A DNA stretch of 8,824 bases, from contig CABUCP010000100.1 in NCBI GenBank assembly GCA_902490055.1, positions 1 to 8,824 of the forward strand, written 5' to 3'. Positions 6,838 to 8,824 of the stretch are shown piece by piece. Source of the DNA: an uncultured Klebsiella sp. Its GTDB lineage: Bacteria; Pseudomonadota; Gammaproteobacteria; Enterobacterales; Enterobacteriaceae. The position numbers and the translations under genes are program-made. Position 1 is the stretch's first letter; each line of letters starts with the position of its first letter. The notes below the pieces were generated by a model. It was not told where the DNA came from. It made no database searches and saw only the letters and a program-made list of their open reading frames with translations.

Positions 6838-8308
6838 GCCCGATACGCCCCCGGCGCCGGCCCCGACGGACTATATTCTGTCGCCCTGCGCCATGGCGGC
6901 GGCAGGGTTAGCGAGGATGATCGACGACGGCGTATGCCGGCCGGTCTGGCTGCAGCCGCAGGCGCAGAGCGTGCTGTCGCTTCCAGCCACGGGTGACGTC
7001 CGGCAGATAGTGGTCTTTCTTCCCGACGATCCCTGGTGGCTGCTCTTCGTCCTCCGCGAAGCGGCCTGGCTGCTGATCCACGCCAAACGACCATTACCAA
7101 TGGTGATCCTCAGCCGCAGCCCGGCGCCGTGGCTTTGGCAAACTCTGTTGCATCAGGTTGGCGACCGCCGCCTGCTTGCCGCCGTCCAGGCGGTCTCCTC
7201 CGATTTACCGTGGCGGCGTCTGGCGGCGCTGCTGAAAGGCGGCCTGGTCGGCTACCCCGCACTACAACAACTCTCGGCCATTGAAGCGCTGGCGCGCGGC
7301 AAGCCGCCGTCGGGCTTAAGTAAAATCGAACTTAACGCCACCCTCGCCCTGCTGTACGGCCACAGCATTACCAGCCAGGCGCAGATCCGCGGCGTCAGCC
7401 AAAAAACGCTCTACAACCAAAGAACATCAGGATTAAACAAGATGGTGGAGTATCATCCGCATCTGGCGACCCGTTTTCCCGGGAGCCGGAGCAAACGAGC
7501 ATCAGGTCAGCCGATGACCGCGCTGACTCCCTTCGAACGTGAATTTATCCACGCCATCCACTGCCGGCAGATTTTTCCCGTCTTCCAGCCGATCGTCGAC
7601 GAGCGCCTGCGTCTGCAGGGTATCGAGGTGTTGTCGCGCTGGCGAAAAGATGGCGTCGTGCTGCCGCCGGGAGAGTTTCTGCCGCATATCCGTTCCGAAT
7701 ACGCGTGGCTGTTGCTCACCGCTTTTGTCCTGCAGGAGGCGGTGCAAAACATCAACCGCTACCAGGGCGAGTTTTACTTTTCCGTCAATATTCCGCCCTG
7801 CATCGCCAATCACGATAATCTGGCGCGCATGATGGAGACCGCCTGGCAGCAGTTACAGAACCCGCTGTGGGCCGACCGGCTGGTGCTGGAATTTGCTGAA
7901 ACCGTTGATTTACAACAGCAGGGCCAGGCGGTGGAGAATATGGCCAAAATACAACAGCAGGGCTTTCGCATCTTCCTTGATGATTGCTTCTCAAACAGCA
8001 GCGTGATGTTTCCAGTAAGGTCGGCGCGCTTTAGCGGCTACAAGCTGGATATGAGCATCGTTAATGATTTTCAGCGCGACCCTCATGCGCTGGTGTTGAT
8101 TAAAAGCCTGGTCTACTACTGTCAGCTGACGCAGAGCCGCTGTATTGCCGAGGGGGTTGATAGCCTGGAGAAATTTAATCAGTTGAAAGCGCTGGGCGTG
8201 GATCGTTTTCAGGGCTATCTGTTCTCGCCGCCGATCGCGCGCGATCATCTGGGTGAGATCATCCAACGATTTTTACCGGATCACCCAACCAGCAGGCTGG
8301 CCGGATAA
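6824..8308 (+). CDS. fimK: FimK, HTH/EAL-domain regulator of type 1 fimbriae
   Basis: A 494-aa cytoplasmic protein specific to Klebsiella-type fim operons. Residues ~17-155 look like a non-phosphorylated receiver-like domain of the RcsA/BglJ type (YILSPCAMAAAGLARMI, then LPMVILSRSPAPWLWQTL). Residues ~165-208 form a LuxR-like helix-turn-helix (SQAQIRGVSQKTLYNQRTSGLNKM). A basic linker leads to an EAL domain at ~235-485. All catalytic and metal-binding positions of c-di-GMP phosphodiesterases can be placed: Glu268 (in EVL), Asn322, Glu356, Asp386, Asp387, Lys407, Glu443 and Gln463; Glu359, the glutamate that supports loop 6, is also kept. Loop 6, usually DFGTGYSS, is degenerate (DCFSNSSV). In K. 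pneumoniae, FimK is reported to modulate type 1 fimbriation and to need its EAL domain. It starts at TTG, overlaps fimH by 14 bases, and is the last gene of the operon. Confidence 0.92.
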   Translation: MSISKPDTPPAPAPTDYILSPCAMAAAGLARMIDDGVCRPVWLQPQAQSVLSLPATGDVRQIVVFLPDDPWWLLFVLREAAWLLIHAKRPLPMVILSRSPAPWLWQTLLHQVGDRRLLAAVQAVSSDLPWRRLAALLKGGLVGYPALQQLSAIEALARGKPPSGLSKIELNATLALLYGHSITSQAQIRGVSQKTLYNQRTSGLNKMVEYHPHLATRFPGSRSKRASGQPMTALTPFEREFIHAIHCRQIFPVFQPIVDERLRLQGIEVLSRWRKDGVVLPPGEFLPHIRSEYAWLLLTAFVLQEAVQNINRYQGEFYFSVNIPPCIANHDNLARMMETAWQQLQNPLWADRLVLEFAETVDLQQQGQAVENMAKIQQQGFRIFLDDCFSNSSVMFPVRSARFSGYKLDMSIVNDFQRDPHALVLIKSLVYYCQLTQSRCIAEGVDSLEKFNQLKALGVDRFQGYLFSPPIARDHLGEIIQRFLPDHPTSRLAG

Positions 8309-8312
8309 GGCG
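8299..8312. repeat. REP-like motif over the fimK stop codon
   Basis: GGCCGGATAAGGCG matches one arm of the enterobacterial REP (palindromic unit) consensus as I remember it, and it contains the fimK TAA (8306-8308). The opposite arm downstream is only loosely REP-like, so this is either a decayed REP or a chance match. Confidence 0.4.
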
Positions 8313-8324
8313 AGTAAGAATAGA

Positions 8325-8350
8325 CGGCGCCAGCCAGATAGCCGGCGCCG
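8325..8350. terminator. Probable shared terminator between fimK and yjdJ
   Basis: CGGCGCC (8325-8331) and GGCGCCG (8344-8350) form a perfect 7-bp GC-only stem with a 12-base loop, in the 46-base gap between two convergent genes. Read on the minus strand, the stem is followed by TCTATTCTTA, a weak T-rich run; on the plus strand no T-run follows. It therefore suits yjdJ better than fimK. An alternative stem, GGCTGGC (8295-8301) with GCCAGCC (8329-8335), competes for part of the same bases. Confidence 0.5.
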
Positions 8351-8354
8351 CGGC

Positions 8355-8627
8355 TCAGGCGCGAATATCGTCGTACTCGCGGGTGTTATCAAATTCGTGT
8401 TTAGCGAACGGGCATAGCGGGATAATCTTGCGTTGTTCCTGACGCATTTTCTCGACTACCTTCGCCACCAACTGTTTGCCCACCCCCTGGCCTTTCAGGC
8501 TGGGATCAACATCCGTATGTTCAATAATGCTCAGATGCTCGCCGGTCGGTACAAAGACAATCTCCGCCACCTGATTTCCTTCGGCATCATTAACGTAAAA
8601 CTTGTTGTGGCCTTGCAGAATTTCCAT
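8355..8627 (-). CDS. yjdJ: YjdJ, small GNAT-family N-acetyltransferase
   Basis: A 90-aa protein almost identical in layout to E. coli YjdJ, a minimal GNAT-fold putative acetyltransferase (COG2388 type). The acetyl-CoA-binding motif is K45-G-Q-G-V-G50, after the strand [11 protein letters not shown]. The C-terminal segment [12 protein letters not shown] holds Cys72; in the plant relative At1g77540 a cysteine in the corresponding region has been proposed to be catalytic. The substrate is unknown. The ATG at 8627-8625 is preceded by GAGG (8636-8633) with 5-base spacing. It starts 11 bases after the yjdI stop, so the two are probably one transcription unit. It is convergent with the fim operon and has no evident link to fimbriae. 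Confidence 0.94.
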   Translation of the reverse strand: MEILQGHNKFYVNDAEGNQVAEIVFVPTGEHLSIIEHTDVDPSLKGQGVGKQLVAKVVEKMRQEQRKIIPLCPFAKHEFDNTREYDDIRA

Positions 8628-8638
8628 CGTTTCCTCGC

Positions 8639-8824
8639 TTATTTATGGCGATACTTTAATGCGCCGCTGGGGCAGGTATCGATCACTTTCACCACCGTTG
8701 CGACATCAACCTGATCGGGGATGATCCACGGTTTACGTTTCAGATTGAACAGCTTCGCGCTGCCGCGCACGCAGTTGCCCGAGTGCTGACAGATATCGGT
8801 ATTGAAATAGACATCAATCTTCTC
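8639..8824 (-). CDS. yjdI: YjdI, divergent Fe-S mono-cluster protein (5' part missing)
   Basis: The last 61 codons and stop of a minus-strand gene that runs off the right edge. The visible product reads [19 protein letters not shown]... and ends [13 protein letters not shown], matching the C-terminal part of E. coli YjdI (76 aa), so about 15 residues are missing. The cysteines in ICQHSGNC and DTCPSG are the cluster-ligand pattern of the Fer4_19 family (divergent 4Fe-4S mono-cluster). The role is probably small redox or Fe-S protein; the physiological partner is unknown. TAA (8641-8639) lies just before the yjdJ ribosome-binding site. The pairing of yjdI with yjdJ is the same as in E. coli. 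Confidence 0.92.
   Translation of the reverse strand, partial: EKIDVYFNTDICQHSGNCVRGSAKLFNLKRKPWIIPDQVDVATVVKVIDTCPSGALKYRHK

Noticed and set aside
8433..8714. A 93-codon plus-strand open frame across the yjdJ/yjdI region
   Set aside because: It runs opposite two well-recognised minus-strand genes and shows no family features.
1..8824. CRISPR arrays, tRNA/rRNA genes, insertion sequences, phage or defence genes
   Set aside because: I saw no regularly spaced repeats, tRNA-like cloverleaf sequence, transposase motifs or defence-family domains. The window is fully accounted for by fim genes and yjdJ/yjdI.

Overview
The window is almost entirely a chaperone–usher type 1 fimbrial (fim) operon from a Klebsiella-like enterobacterium (Klebsiella or Raoultella). 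The assignment rests on three things read from the sequence. The gene order is fimA-fimI-fimC-fimD-fimF-fimG-fimH. A last gene, fimK, follows fimH; it encodes an HTH plus EAL-domain protein that is typical of Klebsiella and absent from the E. coli fim operon. The coding DNA is GC-rich. The exact species cannot be settled by eye.

Left edge (1-220). The first ~88 bases are the AT-rich fimA-proximal end of the fimS phase-variation element. It ends in the 9-bp recombination repeat TGGCCCCAA (80-88), which is the reverse complement of the E. coli/Klebsiella repeat TTGGGGCCA. The sequence just inside this repeat looks like the non-promoter end of the element, so the captured copy is probably phase OFF. 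A ~130-base fimA leader follows; it can form a long-range stem enclosing a small hairpin.

Operon (221-8308). The genes are: fimA (major rod pilin), fimI (pilin-like, assembly termination), fimC (periplasmic chaperone, GTG start), fimD (outer-membrane usher), fimF and fimG (tip adaptors), fimH (mannose-binding tip adhesin) and fimK (cytoplasmic regulator / c-di-GMP phosphodiesterase candidate, TTG start overlapping fimH). Small GC-rich hairpins lie between fimA and fimI and between fimC and fimD. From fimD to fimK the genes are nearly contiguous, which suggests translational coupling. FimC carries subunits to FimD, FimH is exported first, then FimG, FimF and many FimA, and FimI is thought to stop growth. 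FimK would tie the operon to c-di-GMP signalling.

Right edge (8309-8824). A 46-base convergent gap holds a GC-rich hairpin and a REP-like motif. It is followed on the minus strand by yjdJ (a 90-aa mini GNAT acetyltransferase) and the 3' part of yjdI (Fe-S mono-cluster protein, cut by the window edge), a two-gene unit running toward the fim operon.

I found no wholly new system. The points most worth checking are the FimK EAL domain (complete catalytic set but a degenerate loop 6), a group of FimH substitutions around the mannose pocket, and the structured fimS/leader region.
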